From Geodermatophilus africanus (lineage in GTDB: Bacteria > Actinomycetota > Actinomycetes > Mycobacteriales > Geodermatophilaceae), in the NCBI RefSeq assembly GCF_900107105.1, contig NZ_FNOT01000001.1, forward strand, positions 186,001 through 250,000: a stretch of DNA of 64,000 nt. The letters run 5' to 3'. The position numbers and the translations under genes are program-made. The notes beneath the pieces were generated by a model. That model saw nothing but the letters and a program-made list of their open reading frames with translations. It was not told the DNA's origin and did not search any database. Shown piece by piece: positions 32,408 through 42,925 of this stretch (its first letter is position 1; each line of letters opens with the position of its first letter).

Positions 32408-33187
32408 ATGGCCTTCCGCGGCATGATGGCGCGCCTGGGCTCCGGCGGCGCCCGCGTCGAGACCGTCCTCGACCGGCCGGAGACGACCCCGGGCGGTGCC
32501 GTCACCGGCACCGTGCACGTCGTCGGTGGCAACGTGGCCCAGGACGTCACGGAGGTGCGCGTCGCGCTGCAGGCCACCGTGGAGGTCGAGAGCGGTGACT
32601 CCTCGTGGCGTGAGGAGGCCACGTTCGGCACCGCCGCGGTCGCCGGCGCGGGGCGGCTCGAGCCGGGCCAGCGGTCCCAGGTCCCGTTCAGCCTGCCGGT
32701 GCCGTGGCAGTGCCCGATCACCGCGATCGACGGGTGGCACCTGCGCGGGATGCGCGTCGGCCTGCGCACCCGGGTCGATCTCCCGGGCTCGGTCGACCCC
32801 GGCGACCTCGACCCGGTGACCGTGCTGCCGCTGCCCGTGCAACGCACGGTGCTGCACGCGCTCGACGGCCTGGGCTTCGCCTTCCGCGGCGCCGACGTGG
32901 AGAAGGGCCGCATCCGCGGCAGCGAGCTGCCCTTCTACCAGGAGGTCGAGTTCGCCCCGCCGTCCGGACTGCGCGGCCGGGTCAACGAACTCGAGGTCAC
33001 CTTCCTCGCCGACCCGCAGGGCGTGGACGTCGTTCTGGAGGTCGACCGGCGCGGCGGGCTGCTCAGCGAGGGGCGGGACGTCGGCGGCCGGCTCCGGCTG
33101 GGCCACGCCGACACCGACGTCCGCGCCGTGGCCGCGCAGCTCGACGCCGCCGTCCGCCAGCTCGGTGCGCGCCGCGGCTGGTTCTGA
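32408..33187 (+). CDS. Spo0M (SpoOM) arrestin-like protein
   Basis: 259 residues beginning MAFRGMMARLGSGGARVETV, then LDRPETTPGGAVTGTVHVVG, the classic Spo0M start (GxGxAxVDTVLxxxxxxPGxxVxGxV). The arrestin-like beta-sandwich continues through SLPVPWQCPITAIDG and RGMRVGLRTRVDLPGSVDPG. Spo0M proteins affect stress response and sporulation in Bacillus; in actinobacteria the role is unknown. The ATG has an AGGAGG-like site in CAGGAGGACCCTG. It diverges from the M50 protease. Confidence 0.92.
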   Translation: MAFRGMMARLGSGGARVETVLDRPETTPGGAVTGTVHVVGGNVAQDVTEVRVALQATVEVESGDSSWREEATFGTAAVAGAGRLEPGQRSQVPFSLPVPWQCPITAIDGWHLRGMRVGLRTRVDLPGSVDPGDLDPVTVLPLPVQRTVLHALDGLGFAFRGADVEKGRIRGSELPFYQEVEFAPPSGLRGRVNELEVTFLADPQGVDVVLEVDRRGGLLSEGRDVGGRLRLGHADTDVRAVAAQLDAAVRQLGARRGWF

Positions 33188-33461
33188 ACCGGGCGGGCTC
33201 GCAGAGGTCGGCCTGCGGCGGGCCACGCCGTGGTGCTCACCGGGCCGGTGGGCCGGGACGACCACACCCCGGTCGCGCCTGCGCCGTCCTCCGCTACGGC
33301 AGGGGGCACCTGCGCCACCCGCCGCCTCCTCGTGAGCTGCAGCCACGAGATGACGATCCGGTCACACAACGGGCCGGAGTCGAGGGCGCCCCGGTGAGCC
33401 CGGGCAGGAGAGGGGGCGAGCGGGCCGAGACGGGCCCGACCGGTCGAGAGGAGACCTCTTC

Positions 33462-34079
33462 GTGCGTGCATTCAGACGCCGGCCGCTGGCCGAATCCACG
33501 TCGGCCGCCGTCCTGGCACTGGCCGGCACCGCCCTGCTGCTGTCCGGCTGCGGTGACACCGAACCGGCCCCGACGCTGTCCGACGATCCCGCCGAGGTCG
33601 ATGGGGGTGCCGTCGGCCCGGACGTGCGGCTCACCGACGACGTGGGGCTGCAGCAGGTGCAGCTCGAGTGGCCGCCGGACGGGGTGTACGGGCCCGGTGA
33701 GGACGCGCGGCTGTTCATGGCGGTCACCAACACCGGCGGCGACCCGGTGACGCTGACCGACATCAGCGGGCCCGACTTCGGCGGGGTCCGGGCCGGGACC
33801 GCGGAGGGCCAGGGGCTGCCGCTCACCGTGGACGCGGAGGACACCCTCTACGTCGGCGCCGAGGGCCCGCCCGAGGTCACCCTGCTCGACCTCGGCCGCG
33901 AACTGCGCTCGTCGCAGTCCATCCCGGTCACCTTCACCTTCGCCGAGGCCGGCAAGGTGACCGTCGACGTGCCGGTATCGGCGGAGGGACAGACGCCGGC
34001 ACCGCCGTTCGACTTCCCGGACGACGACCCCGACCAGGACCCGACCGAGGACGGCACGGGGAGCCCCGCCACGAGTTGA
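33462..34079 (+). CDS. Secreted lipoprotein, possible DUF461/copper-chaperone-like
   Basis: 205 residues. A signal peptide with hydrophobic core [16 protein letters not shown] places the lipid-carrying Cys at residue 30 (lipobox LSGC). The mature part forms beta-rich segments such as [20 protein letters not shown] and [16 protein letters not shown], with an acidic, Pro-rich tail. The pattern of a cupredoxin-like fold with conserved NTG is seen in actinobacterial PCu(A)C/DUF461 lipoproteins, but no clear Met/His copper motif is visible, so the function stays open. GTG start with AGAGGAG upstream. Confidence 0.8.
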   Translation: MRAFRRRPLAESTSAAVLALAGTALLLSGCGDTEPAPTLSDDPAEVDGGAVGPDVRLTDDVGLQQVQLEWPPDGVYGPGEDARLFMAVTNTGGDPVTLTDISGPDFGGVRAGTAEGQGLPLTVDAEDTLYVGAEGPPEVTLLDLGRELRSSQSIPVTFTFAEAGKVTVDVPVSAEGQTPAPPFDFPDDDPDQDPTEDGTGSPATS

Positions 34080-34159
34080 GTCCCCGGCGGCCGCGGCGCG
34101 GCGGGCCGACCTGCGGCGACCCATTGGCCCCGCCCGACCGGCCCCGGGCCCGGCCGCGC

Positions 34160-34188
34160 TTGTGCCGGTCGGTGCGCCCTCCTAGCCT
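34160..34188 (+). promoter_or_regulatory. Predicted sigma-70-type promoter of dhaKLM (TTGTGC - 17 bases - TAGCCT)
   Basis: TTGTGC at 34160-34165 and TAGCCT at 34183-34188 are 17 bases apart. Transcription from about 34196 gives a ~42-base leader with AGGAGG at 34228, ten bases before the dhaK ATG. Confidence 0.6.
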
Positions 34189-34237
34189 CCAGCCCCGTGA
34201 CCCCCGTCACCGTGCAGGCCGAGGCCAGGAGGCTGCG

Positions 34238-35235
<998 letters not shown>

Positions 35236-35239
<4 letters not shown>

Positions 35240-35868
35240 GCGCCGTCGACGCCGCCGCGCTCACCGCCTGGGTCCGGGAGTTCGCCCGGCTGGCGCACGA
35301 GCAGCGCGACGCGCTCACCCGGCTCGACGCGGCCATCGGCGACGCCGACCACGGCGCCAACCTCGACCGCGGCCTCACCGCGGTCGTCGCCGCCCTCGAG
35401 GCCCAGCCCGCCGACGACCCCGCCGCCGTGCTCAAGACGGTCGCGACGACCCTGATCAAGACGGTCGGCGGCGCGAGCGGCCCGCTGTACGGCACGTTCT
35501 TCCTCCGCGCCGCGGGCGCCCTCGACGGGGACGACGGCCGCGCGCTGGCCACCGCGGTGCGCGCCGGCTACGACGGCGTCGTCGCGCGGGGCAAGGCCGA
35601 GCGCGGGGACAAGACGATGCTCGACGCGCTCGGCCCGGCTTGCGACGCGCTCGACGAGGCCGTGGCGGCCGGCGAGTCGCTGGACGACGCCCTGCGCGCC
35701 GCGGCGGCAGCGGCCGCGGCCGGACGCGACGCCACCGAGCCGCTGGTCGCCCGCAAGGGCCGGGCCAGCTACCTCGGCGAGCGCAGCGCCGGCCACGTGG
35801 ACCCCGGCGCGGCCTCGGCGACGCTGCTGGTCGAGGCCGCCGCCACCGCGCTGGCCGGCAGGGGCTGA
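35236..35868 (+). CDS. dhaL: Dihydroxyacetone kinase subunit DhaL (ADP-binding)
   Basis: 210 residues. The magnesium/ADP site is [17 protein letters not shown], with the three Asp residues of the family. Next come [15 protein letters not shown] and [16 protein letters not shown]. The C-terminal [17 protein letters not shown] is also typical. It receives phosphate from DhaM onto its bound ADP and passes it to dihydroxyacetone on DhaK. The start overlaps dhaK by ATGA. All key residues are present. Confidence 0.95.
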
Positions 35869-35871
35869 CCG

Positions 35872-36282
35872 GTGCCGGTCGGGCTGGTGGTGGTGTCGCA
35901 CAGCCGCGCCCTCGCCGACGCCGCGGTCGAGCTCGCGCGCGGCATGCTGCCCGGCCGGGACCTCGCCGTCGGGGTGGCGGCCGGGGACGTCGACGGCGGC
36001 CTGGGCACCGACGCGACGGCGATCGCGGACGCGGTCACCGCGGCCGACAGCGGGGACGGCGTCGTCGTCCTCATGGACCTCGGCAGCGCCGTCCTCTCCG
36101 CGGAGACCGCCCTGGAGCTGCTCGACGACGACCTGCGGGAGCGGGTCGTCCTCTCGCCCGCGCCGCTGGTCGAGGGCCTCGTCGGCGCCGCGGTCACCGC
36201 GGCCTCGGGCGCCGGCCGGGCGCGGGTCGCCGCCGAGGCGCTACGCGGCCTGGCGCCCAAGCAGGCCCACCTGTCCGGCTGA
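35872..36282 (+). CDS. dhaM: PTS-dependent dihydroxyacetone kinase phosphotransferase subunit DhaM (EIIA domain only)
   Basis: 136 residues, the length of the EIIA-mannose-like domain alone. The phosphorylated His is in GLVVVSHSRALADAAVELA, and GDGVVVLMDLGSAVLSAETA is typical of DhaM. Longer DhaM proteins (as in E. coli) carry fused HPr and EI-like domains that are missing here. The phosphate must therefore come from separate HPr and EI proteins elsewhere in the genome. GTG start, three bases after dhaL. The stop codon overlaps the start of hairpin repeat C. Confidence 0.93.
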   Translation: MPVGLVVVSHSRALADAAVELARGMLPGRDLAVGVAAGDVDGGLGTDATAIADAVTAADSGDGVVVLMDLGSAVLSAETALELLDDDLRERVVLSPAPLVEGLVGAAVTAASGAGRARVAAEALRGLAPKQAHLSG

Positions 36283-36342
36283 AAGAGGACCCCCTTGCCC
36301 CCCGCCCCTCGCTAGCTCGCGGCGGGACCCTGCAAGGGGGCC
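36281..36342. repeat. Dispersed hairpin repeat, variant copy C
   Basis: GAAAGAGGACCCCCTTGC leads into TCGCTAGCTCGCGG and closes with GCAAGGGGGCC. The outer arms CCCCCTTGC and GCAAGGGGG pair perfectly. The sequence differs from copies A and B in both arms, yet pairing is kept by matching changes. It lies between the convergent dhaM and BCCT genes. Confidence 0.82.
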
Positions 36343-36353
36343 GGAGTCCTTCT

Positions 36354-38438
36354 TCAATCCCGGATCGGCCGCTCGGCGCTCGACCGGCGGGGAGCGGGGA
36401 TGGGCTCCTGGAGACGGAGGACCTCCAGGTGCCGCTCGTACTGGTCGAGGACGTCGTCGATGAGTTGCGTGTGGGTGTAGCCCAGGACGTCGTAGCCCGG
36501 CGCTGCCTCCCCCACCTGGACCTCCAGCCGCGAGTACGTGTCCTCGTCCGCCCGCACCGGACGCCCGTGGCCGGGGATCCGTACCGACCGCAGCCGGAGC
36601 CGGTAGCAGAACGGGTGATCGCCACCGGGGTCCACGGTGAGTTCGGCATCCCCCTCGACCAGGTCGTCGGCCGACCGCCGCACCTGCGCGTCGATGCCCT
36701 GGCCGCGCAGCTCCCCGGCGACCTCCCGGAGCACCGGCACCGCCACCGCCCCGAGGTAGTCCTCGGCGGAGTCCTCACCGGAGTACGCCATGGCCCGCCT
36801 CCGCCGCTCCCGCCGGCCGGACGGCCGGCGCCCGTCCACAGCCGCGCTGGGCACCCGGCCCGACCGGCCAGGGCGGACCGGCCGGTGGGCGGCCGCCCGG
36901 AGGGACTCCAGCCGCAGCGACCGGTGGAGGCCGACCATGACCAGCACCATCACGAACGCGAACGGCAGCCCCATGATGATCGTGGCGTTCTGCAGCGCGG
37001 GGACACCGCCCACGATGAGCATCGCGGCGGTGAGCAGCCCGGTCGCGACCGCCCAGAAGATGCGCAGGCCCGGGCCGGCGTCGTCCTTGGGCCGGCGCAG
37101 GTGGGCGGACAGGTTGGCCATCACCAGGGCGCCGGAGTCCGCCGAGGTGACGTAGAAGAGCAGGCCGACGAAGGTCGCGACCGCGCCGACGAACGGGAAG
37201 GCCGGGTAGTCCATGAGGAGGGTGTAGAAGCCCCGTTCCGGGGTGTTCATGGCCAGCTCCCCGAAGGCCGCGTCCCCGCCGCGCACCCGGTCGATGGCAC
37301 TGTTGCCGAAGATGGAGATCCACATGACGATGTAGCTGAACGGGATGATCATCGTCCCGGCCACGAACTGGCGGATGGTCCGGCCGCGGGAGATGCGGGC
37401 GAGGAACAGGCCGACGAAGGCCGCCCACGCGGTCCACCAGGCCCAGAAGAACAACGTCCAGGCGTTCAGCCACTCGACCGGGCGGTCGAAGGCAAAGGTC
37501 TGCATCGTCAGGCTCGGGAAGCTGCTGACGAAGTCCCCGATGTTGAGGACCAGCCCGTTGAGCAGGAAGGTCGTCCTCCCCGCGAGGAGGACGAAGACGG
37601 CCAGGCCGATGGCCAGCAGGACGTTCAACTGCGAGAGCCGCTTGATCCCCCGGTCGACCCCGCTCACCGCCGACACCGTCGCGGCCGCGACGGCGAGGAC
37701 GATGAGCCCGATCTGCGCCGCACGCCCCTCGGGGATGCCGAAGAGCACCTCCAGGCCGAAGTTGAGCTGGACGACGCCGATGCCCAGCGACGTGGCCACC
37801 CCGAAGATCGTCCCCAGGATCGCGGCCAGGTCGACGCCGTGCCCCAGGGCGCCGTGGATCCGCTTGCCGAAGACGGGGTAGAGCGCCGAGCGGATGGCCA
37901 AGGGCAGGTTCCGCCGGTAGGCGGCGTAGGCCAGCGCCATCCCCATCAGCGCGTACATCCCCCACCCGGTGATGCCGTAGTGGAAGAGCGTCCACACCGT
38001 CGCCTCGCGCGCCGCTGCCACGGTCTCGCCCTCGCCGACCGGCGGGGCGAGGTACTGCGTCACCGGCTCGGCGACCGCGAAGAACATCAGGTCGGTGCCG
38101 ATGCCGGCGGCGAAGAGCATGGCGGCCCAGGCGAAGGTGCTGTACTGGGGCGTCGAGCGCTCGGGCCCCAGCTTGATCCTGCCGTAGCGGGAGATGCCGA
38201 GGAACAGCACGAAGACCAGGACGGCGGTCGCGAACAGGATGTAGAACCAGCCGAACCACTCCGACGTCCAGCCCACCAGCGCGCCGATGGCGTCCGCGGC
38301 CGCGGCGGGGGCGATCATCGCCCAGACAGCGATCAGCACGACACCGGTCGCTGCGCCGTAGAAGACCGGGCCCTTGAGCCGGGCGGGCGGCTCGGGGTGG
38401 GTGGAGGCCTCCGGGGAGGCCGCTCGTTCACTCATCAA
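36354..38438 (-). CDS. BCCT-family glycine betaine/choline transporter with cytoplasmic C-terminal extension
   Basis: 694 residues. Twelve membrane helices occupy about residues 25-500, with the family signature WTLFFWAWWTAWAAFVGLFL in helix 8 and the sodium/substrate region GIGTDLMFFAVAEPVTQYLA. The last ~170 residues are soluble: a basic Arg/Pro-rich linker followed by a conserved domain (LREVAGELRGQGIDAQVRRS to LQEPIPAPRR). Long C-terminal domains occur in E. coli BetT and osmosensing BCCTs, where they adjust activity to osmotic stress. It imports betaine, choline or carnitine; which one is not certain. Start ATG 38438, with a second ATG directly after it. Confidence 0.92.
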   Translation of the reverse strand: MMSERAASPEASTHPEPPARLKGPVFYGAATGVVLIAVWAMIAPAAAADAIGALVGWTSEWFGWFYILFATAVLVFVLFLGISRYGRIKLGPERSTPQYSTFAWAAMLFAAGIGTDLMFFAVAEPVTQYLAPPVGEGETVAAAREATVWTLFHYGITGWGMYALMGMALAYAAYRRNLPLAIRSALYPVFGKRIHGALGHGVDLAAILGTIFGVATSLGIGVVQLNFGLEVLFGIPEGRAAQIGLIVLAVAAATVSAVSGVDRGIKRLSQLNVLLAIGLAVFVLLAGRTTFLLNGLVLNIGDFVSSFPSLTMQTFAFDRPVEWLNAWTLFFWAWWTAWAAFVGLFLARISRGRTIRQFVAGTMIIPFSYIVMWISIFGNSAIDRVRGGDAAFGELAMNTPERGFYTLLMDYPAFPFVGAVATFVGLLFYVTSADSGALVMANLSAHLRRPKDDAGPGLRIFWAVATGLLTAAMLIVGGVPALQNATIIMGLPFAFVMVLVMVGLHRSLRLESLRAAAHRPVRPGRSGRVPSAAVDGRRPSGRRERRRRAMAYSGEDSAEDYLGAVAVPVLREVAGELRGQGIDAQVRRSADDLVEGDAELTVDPGGDHPFCYRLRLRSVRIPGHGRPVRADEDTYSRLEVQVGEAAPGYDVLGYTHTQLIDDVLDQYERHLEVLRLQEPIPAPRRSSAERPIRD

Positions 38439-38706
38439 GGAACTCCAGGGCAGGTCGTGCTGCGGGACGGACGGAGCGGCGGACGGCGGCCTGACGTCGA
38501 GGACGTCACCTGCTCGTCACCGAGGACTGGACGGCATCTTCTCCCGACGAACGGCAGTCGGGCCAACAGAGGACGTCCGGGCCCACCGTCCGGCGCCCAC
38601 TCCGGAGCGGTCGAGGCCCGGACCGGCCACTGCCCGGGACGGCCGGGGCGCCACCGCGTCCGGCGATCCGCCGCGGACGGTCGGCCCCGGCTGCCACCAT
38701 GTCGCC

Positions 38707-40239
38707 GTGCTGTTCGCCGACGTCGTCGCCGCCTCCGCCGCGGTCGCGGCCACCCGCTCGCGCACGGCGAAGGCCGCGGCCATCGCCGGCCTGCTGCGCC
38801 GGGCGGACGGCGACGAGGTGCGGGCGGCGACGGCGTGGCTGGCCGGCGAACCCCTGCAGGGCCGGACCGGCGTCGGCTGGCGCACCCTCACCCGGCTCGC
38901 TCACCACCCGGCCGGGCAGCCGCGGCTCACCGTCGCCGACGTCGACCGCGCCCTGACCGAGCTGGCCGGCACCACCGGCCCCGGGTCGGCGGCCCGGAGG
39001 GAGGCGGTCCTCGAGCAGCTGTTCACCGGCGCCACCGCCGACGAGCAGCGCTTCCTCGTCCGGCTGCTCACCGGCGAGCTGCGGCAGGGCGCGCTGGAGG
39101 GCGTGGTCCTCGACGCGATCGCCGCCGCGGCCGACGTCCCTGCGCCGGCCGTCCGCCGCGCCTTCATGCTCTCGGGCAGGCTGCCGGAGACCGCCGCGAC
39201 CGCCCTCGCCGGCGGTACGGGGGCGCTGGGGGCCGTGCACCTGCGGGTCGGCCGGCCGGTGCGGCCGATGTTGGCCAGCCCCGGCTCCTCGCTCGACGCC
39301 GCGCTCGCCGACCTCGGCGCGGACGTCACGGTCGAGACCAAGTTGGACGGCGCGCGCATCCAGGTGCACCGCGACGGCGACGTCGTCCGCGTCTGGACCC
39401 GCACCCTGCGCGAGGTGACCGACGGCGTACCCGAGCTGGTCGCGCAGGTCCGGTCGCTGCCGTGCCGCGCCGCCGTCCTCGACGGCGAGACCCTCGCGCT
39501 GGACGACGACGGCCGGCCGCGCGCCTTCCAGGACACGATGAGCCGCTTCGGCAGTGACGAGCCGGACCCCGCCGTCGTCCTCAGCCCGTTCTTCTTCGAC
39601 CTGCTGCACCTCGACGGCCGCGACCTGCTCGACGAGCCGCTGGCGGTCCGCCTCGACGCGCTGGCGGAGCTGCTGGCCGGCGAGGCGCACGCCGCGCTGC
39701 GGATGCCCGGCGTCCGCGGGCCCACCGCCGAGCAGGCGGCCGAGGTGCTCGACGGCGCGCTGGCCGCCGGGCACGAGGGCGTGGTGGTCAAGGCGCTCGA
39801 CGCGCCCTACGCCGCCGGCCGGCGCGGGCGGGCGTGGCAGAAGGTCAAGCCGGTGCACACCCTGGACCTCGTGGTACTCGGCGCGGAGTGGGGGTACGGC
39901 CGGCGGTCCGGGAAGCTGTCGAACATCCACCTCGGCGCCCGCGACCCCGACGGCGGGGAGCCGGTGATGGTCGGCAAGACCTTCAAGGGGATGACCGACG
40001 AGCTGCTCGACTGGCAGACGCAGACCTTCCCGGAGCTGGCCCGTGAGCAGCACGAGTGGGGGGTGCTGCTGAAACCGGAGCTGGTCGTCGAGATCGCCCT
40101 GGACGGCACCCAGCGCAGTCCCCGCTACCCCGGCGGCCTCGCGCTGCGGTTCGCCCGCGTGCTGCGCTACCGGCCGGACAAGTCGCCGGCCGAGGCCGAC
40201 ACGCTCGACGCCGTGCGCGCGCTGCTCGCCGGCGGCTGA
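38707..40239 (+). CDS. ATP-dependent DNA ligase (LigB type of actinobacteria)
   Basis: 510 residues. The catalytic Lys is at about residue 212 in VETKLDGARIQVHRDGD (motif KxDG). Further nucleotidyltransferase motifs are VLDGETLAL, FFFDLLHLDG, EGVVVKALDAPY and the final WQKVKPVHTLDLVVLGAEWG. The N-terminal half (LFADVVAASAAVAATRSRTA) is the alpha-helical DNA-binding domain of the LigB/LigI group. It seals nicks with ATP, in addition to the essential NAD-dependent LigA found elsewhere in such genomes, and may act in repair. GTG start at 38707 gives the usual family N-terminus; longer open frame upstream is not conserved in character. Confidence 0.93.
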   Translation: MLFADVVAASAAVAATRSRTAKAAAIAGLLRRADGDEVRAATAWLAGEPLQGRTGVGWRTLTRLAHHPAGQPRLTVADVDRALTELAGTTGPGSAARREAVLEQLFTGATADEQRFLVRLLTGELRQGALEGVVLDAIAAAADVPAPAVRRAFMLSGRLPETAATALAGGTGALGAVHLRVGRPVRPMLASPGSSLDAALADLGADVTVETKLDGARIQVHRDGDVVRVWTRTLREVTDGVPELVAQVRSLPCRAAVLDGETLALDDDGRPRAFQDTMSRFGSDEPDPAVVLSPFFFDLLHLDGRDLLDEPLAVRLDALAELLAGEAHAALRMPGVRGPTAEQAAEVLDGALAAGHEGVVVKALDAPYAAGRRGRAWQKVKPVHTLDLVVLGAEWGYGRRSGKLSNIHLGARDPDGGEPVMVGKTFKGMTDELLDWQTQTFPELAREQHEWGVLLKPELVVEIALDGTQRSPRYPGGLALRFARVLRYRPDKSPAEADTLDAVRALLAGG

Positions 40240-40249
40240 GTGCAGCAGC

Positions 40250-41428
40250 TCAGGCGGGGACGGCGGGGGCGTCCCAGTCGACGGAGTGCGCCCGCACCCA
40301 GGCGTTCGGGTCCCGGCGGCGCAGCACGAACGGCATGAGCAGGTCGCGGGCGACCCGGCCGACGGCGGGGGGCGACTTCGCGCTGCTGGTGCGGAAACCC
40401 TGCGCGACCACCCGCTCCGCCCGCGCGCGGCGCAGTCCCTCGAACGCCTGCAGCGCCGCGGGGAGCGGCAGGTCGCGCAGGCAGCGGGCCAGGACGACGG
40501 CGTCCTCGACGGCGAGCGAGGAGCCCTGGCCGGCCGCGGGCGAGGTGGCGTGCGCGGCGTCCCCGATCAGCACCACGCGCCCCGCGGACCACCGGCGCAC
40601 GGTCGGGACGTCGTACGTCGTCCAGCCGCGCAGCGGGCCCGGCGTGGCCTCGACCAGCCCGAGGACCGGCGACCGGTCACCGCGGTGCAGCTCGGAGAGC
40701 AGAGCGCGCCACGCCGCGTCCGAGGTGCCCGCCACCTCGCCGGCCGCCGGTTCGCGGGTCCGCGGCGGGTTGGCGAACCACCAGGTCCCCCCGGACGGCG
40801 CCACGAGGTACCCGGCGAACGACCGACGGCCGAACACCATCGTCAGCCGGCCCACCTCGGCACCGGGCGGGACGTGCTCGGAGTACCCCGCGGTGTTGAG
40901 CACCGGGACGAAGCGGGGCGCCGCGGCACCGGGGTCGAGCAGCGCCCGGACGGTGGAGCGGACGCCGTCTGCACCGACCAGGAGGTCGGCGTCCTCGGCT
41001 GTGCCGTCGGCGAAGACGGCCGTCACCGCGGCGGCGGTGGAACGGACGTCGGCCAGCCGGGAGCCGTAGCGCACCTCCACGCCGCGGCGCAGCGCCTCCG
41101 CGTGCAGCGCCCGGTAGAGGTCCGAGCGCCGCATCGACAGGCCGACGCTCCCGCCGGGGCCCGACGTGGGGAGGGCGCCGAGCACCTTGCCCGTCCAGCT
41201 GCGGAACTCGATGACCGGCGTCTCGAAGCCCACGTCGGCGACCGCCCGCTCGGCGCCGATCGCCCGCAGCGCGTCGAGCCCGTTGACCTGCAGGCCCAGC
41301 CACGCGCCGACGTCGCCCGCCGGGCCGGCGTGCGCCTCGTGGACGGTGGCCTCGATGCCGGCCCGCTGCAGGGCCATCGCCGCGACGGGCCCGGCCACCC
41401 CGCCCCCGACGACGATCGCTCGGGTCAT
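40250..41428 (-). CDS. FAD-dependent aromatic-type monooxygenase (group A flavoprotein)
   Basis: 392 residues. FAD is bound through MTRAIVVGGGVAGPVAAMAL at the start, the NADPH/FAD region DADLLVGADGVRSTVRALL, and VVLIGDAAHATSPAAGQGSS near residue 280. These three motifs define the p-hydroxybenzoate-hydroxylase type (UbiH/PhzS-like) single-component monooxygenases. The hydroxylated substrate is unknown. The stop is only 11 bases from the convergent DNA ligase stop. Upstream, 196 bases without a gene separate it from the MFS gene on the same strand. Confidence 0.9.
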   Translation of the reverse strand: MTRAIVVGGGVAGPVAAMALQRAGIEATVHEAHAGPAGDVGAWLGLQVNGLDALRAIGAERAVADVGFETPVIEFRSWTGKVLGALPTSGPGGSVGLSMRRSDLYRALHAEALRRGVEVRYGSRLADVRSTAAAVTAVFADGTAEDADLLVGADGVRSTVRALLDPGAAAPRFVPVLNTAGYSEHVPPGAEVGRLTMVFGRRSFAGYLVAPSGGTWWFANPPRTREPAAGEVAGTSDAAWRALLSELHRGDRSPVLGLVEATPGPLRGWTTYDVPTVRRWSAGRVVLIGDAAHATSPAAGQGSSLAVEDAVVLARCLRDLPLPAALQAFEGLRRARAERVVAQGFRTSSAKSPPAVGRVARDLLMPFVLRRRDPNAWVRAHSVDWDAPAVPA

Positions 41429-41624
41429 CCCGGCCCCCTCCCCCGCGTCGTCCGGTCCCGCGAGGGCATCTCCCCACAGGCCGGCGCCGGATGCCACCCC
41501 TGCGCGCCCGGCGGGGCGCGATCGACCACCGTTCCCGGACGCTCTCCCGCTGCCCACCATGCGGGCAGGGGCGGAGCATCCCGGCAGACACACCCGCTCC
41601 GGCTCCCGTGCCGCTCGCCGTCCG

Positions 41625-42857
41625 CTACCGCCCGGACGGGCCCCCGACCGACGCCGATCCGCTCGACGGCGTCCGGGCCCGGCTCGCGGGGGGCCGGACG
41701 CCGGCCCGCGCCGGCCAGCTCCCCAGCGCCACGACCGTCCCCAGGACGGCGACCGCGCCCAGCAACGCCACGCACGCCGGCCACCCGGCCGACGCGAACA
41801 GCGGCGCCGGGGCGATCGCGCCGACACCCCCGCCGGCGTAGTAGCAGGTCAGGTACAGCCCGACCGCGCTCGAGCGGGCCGCGCCCCCACTGGCCGCGGC
41901 CTGCGCGGTGGCGCACGCCTGAGCGGCGAACACACCGGTGCACGCCCCGGCGAGTCCGGCGACGACGGCCGCGGTGGACGGCGCGAGGGTGAGCGCCAGT
42001 CCGGCCAGCACGAGCCCCGTGGCGAGGACGAGCACCGCCCGGCGGCCTGCCCGCGACACCAGCCGGCCGGTCAGCGGCGTGACGACCACGGCGACGAGGA
42101 ACACCGCGAACACCGCCCCGACCTGCGCGGTGCCCAGCCCGAACGGCGGCCCGGACAGGTGCAGCCCGGCGTAGGTGAAGGCCCCGACCTGCACGAACAA
42201 CACCGCGGCGCCCAGGGCGCAGGTGGCCAGCAGCCGCCCGTCGCGCAGGTGGCCGCCGATGCCGCGCAGGCCGCCGAGCACACCGGGCGTCGGCGCGAAC
42301 CGCCGCTCCCGCGGCAGCCACACCGCCACACCGCCGAGCACGACCAGCAGCACCAGTGCCAGCGCCGCGAACGACGCCCGCCAGCCGGACGCATCCGCGA
42401 CCGCGCCGGAGAGGAACCGGCCGAGGAAGCCGCCGAACGCCGTCCCCGAGACGTAGAGGCCGTTCACGGCGGCCGACCGGGAGGCGGGCACCTCCTCGGC
42501 CACGTAGGCGACCGCGACCGCGAACACGAACGGGACGGCCAGGCCCTGCGCCGCCCGCGCGGCCAGCAGCACGGCGAAGCCGGGAGCGAGCGCGCAGGCC
42601 GCCGTCGCCGCGGCCAGCACGGCGATCGCCGTGAGCATCACGCGCTTGCGGCCGAGCCGGTCCGACACCGCCCCGGCGAACGGCGCGGCGACCGCGACCC
42701 CCACCGCCGTGGCACTCACCGTCCACGCGGCGGCGGTCGCGGCGACGCCCAGCTCGGCGGCGAGCGACGGCAGCAGCGGCTGGGTCGCGTAGATCGTCAG
42801 CAGCGCCGACAGACCCAGCAGGAAGACCGCCGTGTCCGTCCCTCGCGGTGTGCGCAT
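41625..42857 (-). CDS. MFS transporter, drug-efflux (YnfM-like) group
   Basis: 410 residues with twelve helices. SALLTIYATQPLLPSLAAEL at the start is the signature of the YnfM/arabinose-efflux-like MFS group, and GAVSDRLGRKRVMLTAIA is the canonical loop 2-3 motif. The C-terminal half shows GVFAAQACATAQAAASGGAA. The family exports drugs or arabinose-type sugars by proton antiport. No neighbour suggests the cargo. ATG start at 42857; the next gene on the same strand ends 68 bases upstream of it. Confidence 0.88.
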   Translation of the reverse strand: MRTPRGTDTAVFLLGLSALLTIYATQPLLPSLAAELGVAATAAAWTVSATAVGVAVAAPFAGAVSDRLGRKRVMLTAIAVLAAATAACALAPGFAVLLAARAAQGLAVPFVFAVAVAYVAEEVPASRSAAVNGLYVSGTAFGGFLGRFLSGAVADASGWRASFAALALVLLVVLGGVAVWLPRERRFAPTPGVLGGLRGIGGHLRDGRLLATCALGAAVLFVQVGAFTYAGLHLSGPPFGLGTAQVGAVFAVFLVAVVVTPLTGRLVSRAGRRAVLVLATGLVLAGLALTLAPSTAAVVAGLAGACTGVFAAQACATAQAAASGGAARSSAVGLYLTCYYAGGGVGAIAPAPLFASAGWPACVALLGAVAVLGTVVALGSWPARAGVRPPASRARTPSSGSASVGGPSGR

Positions 42858-42925
42858 CGCGCCCACCGCACCACAGGGAGGCGAGGGGCGGAACCCGGGG
42901 TCCGGCCGCCGTGGCGGGAGCGCGG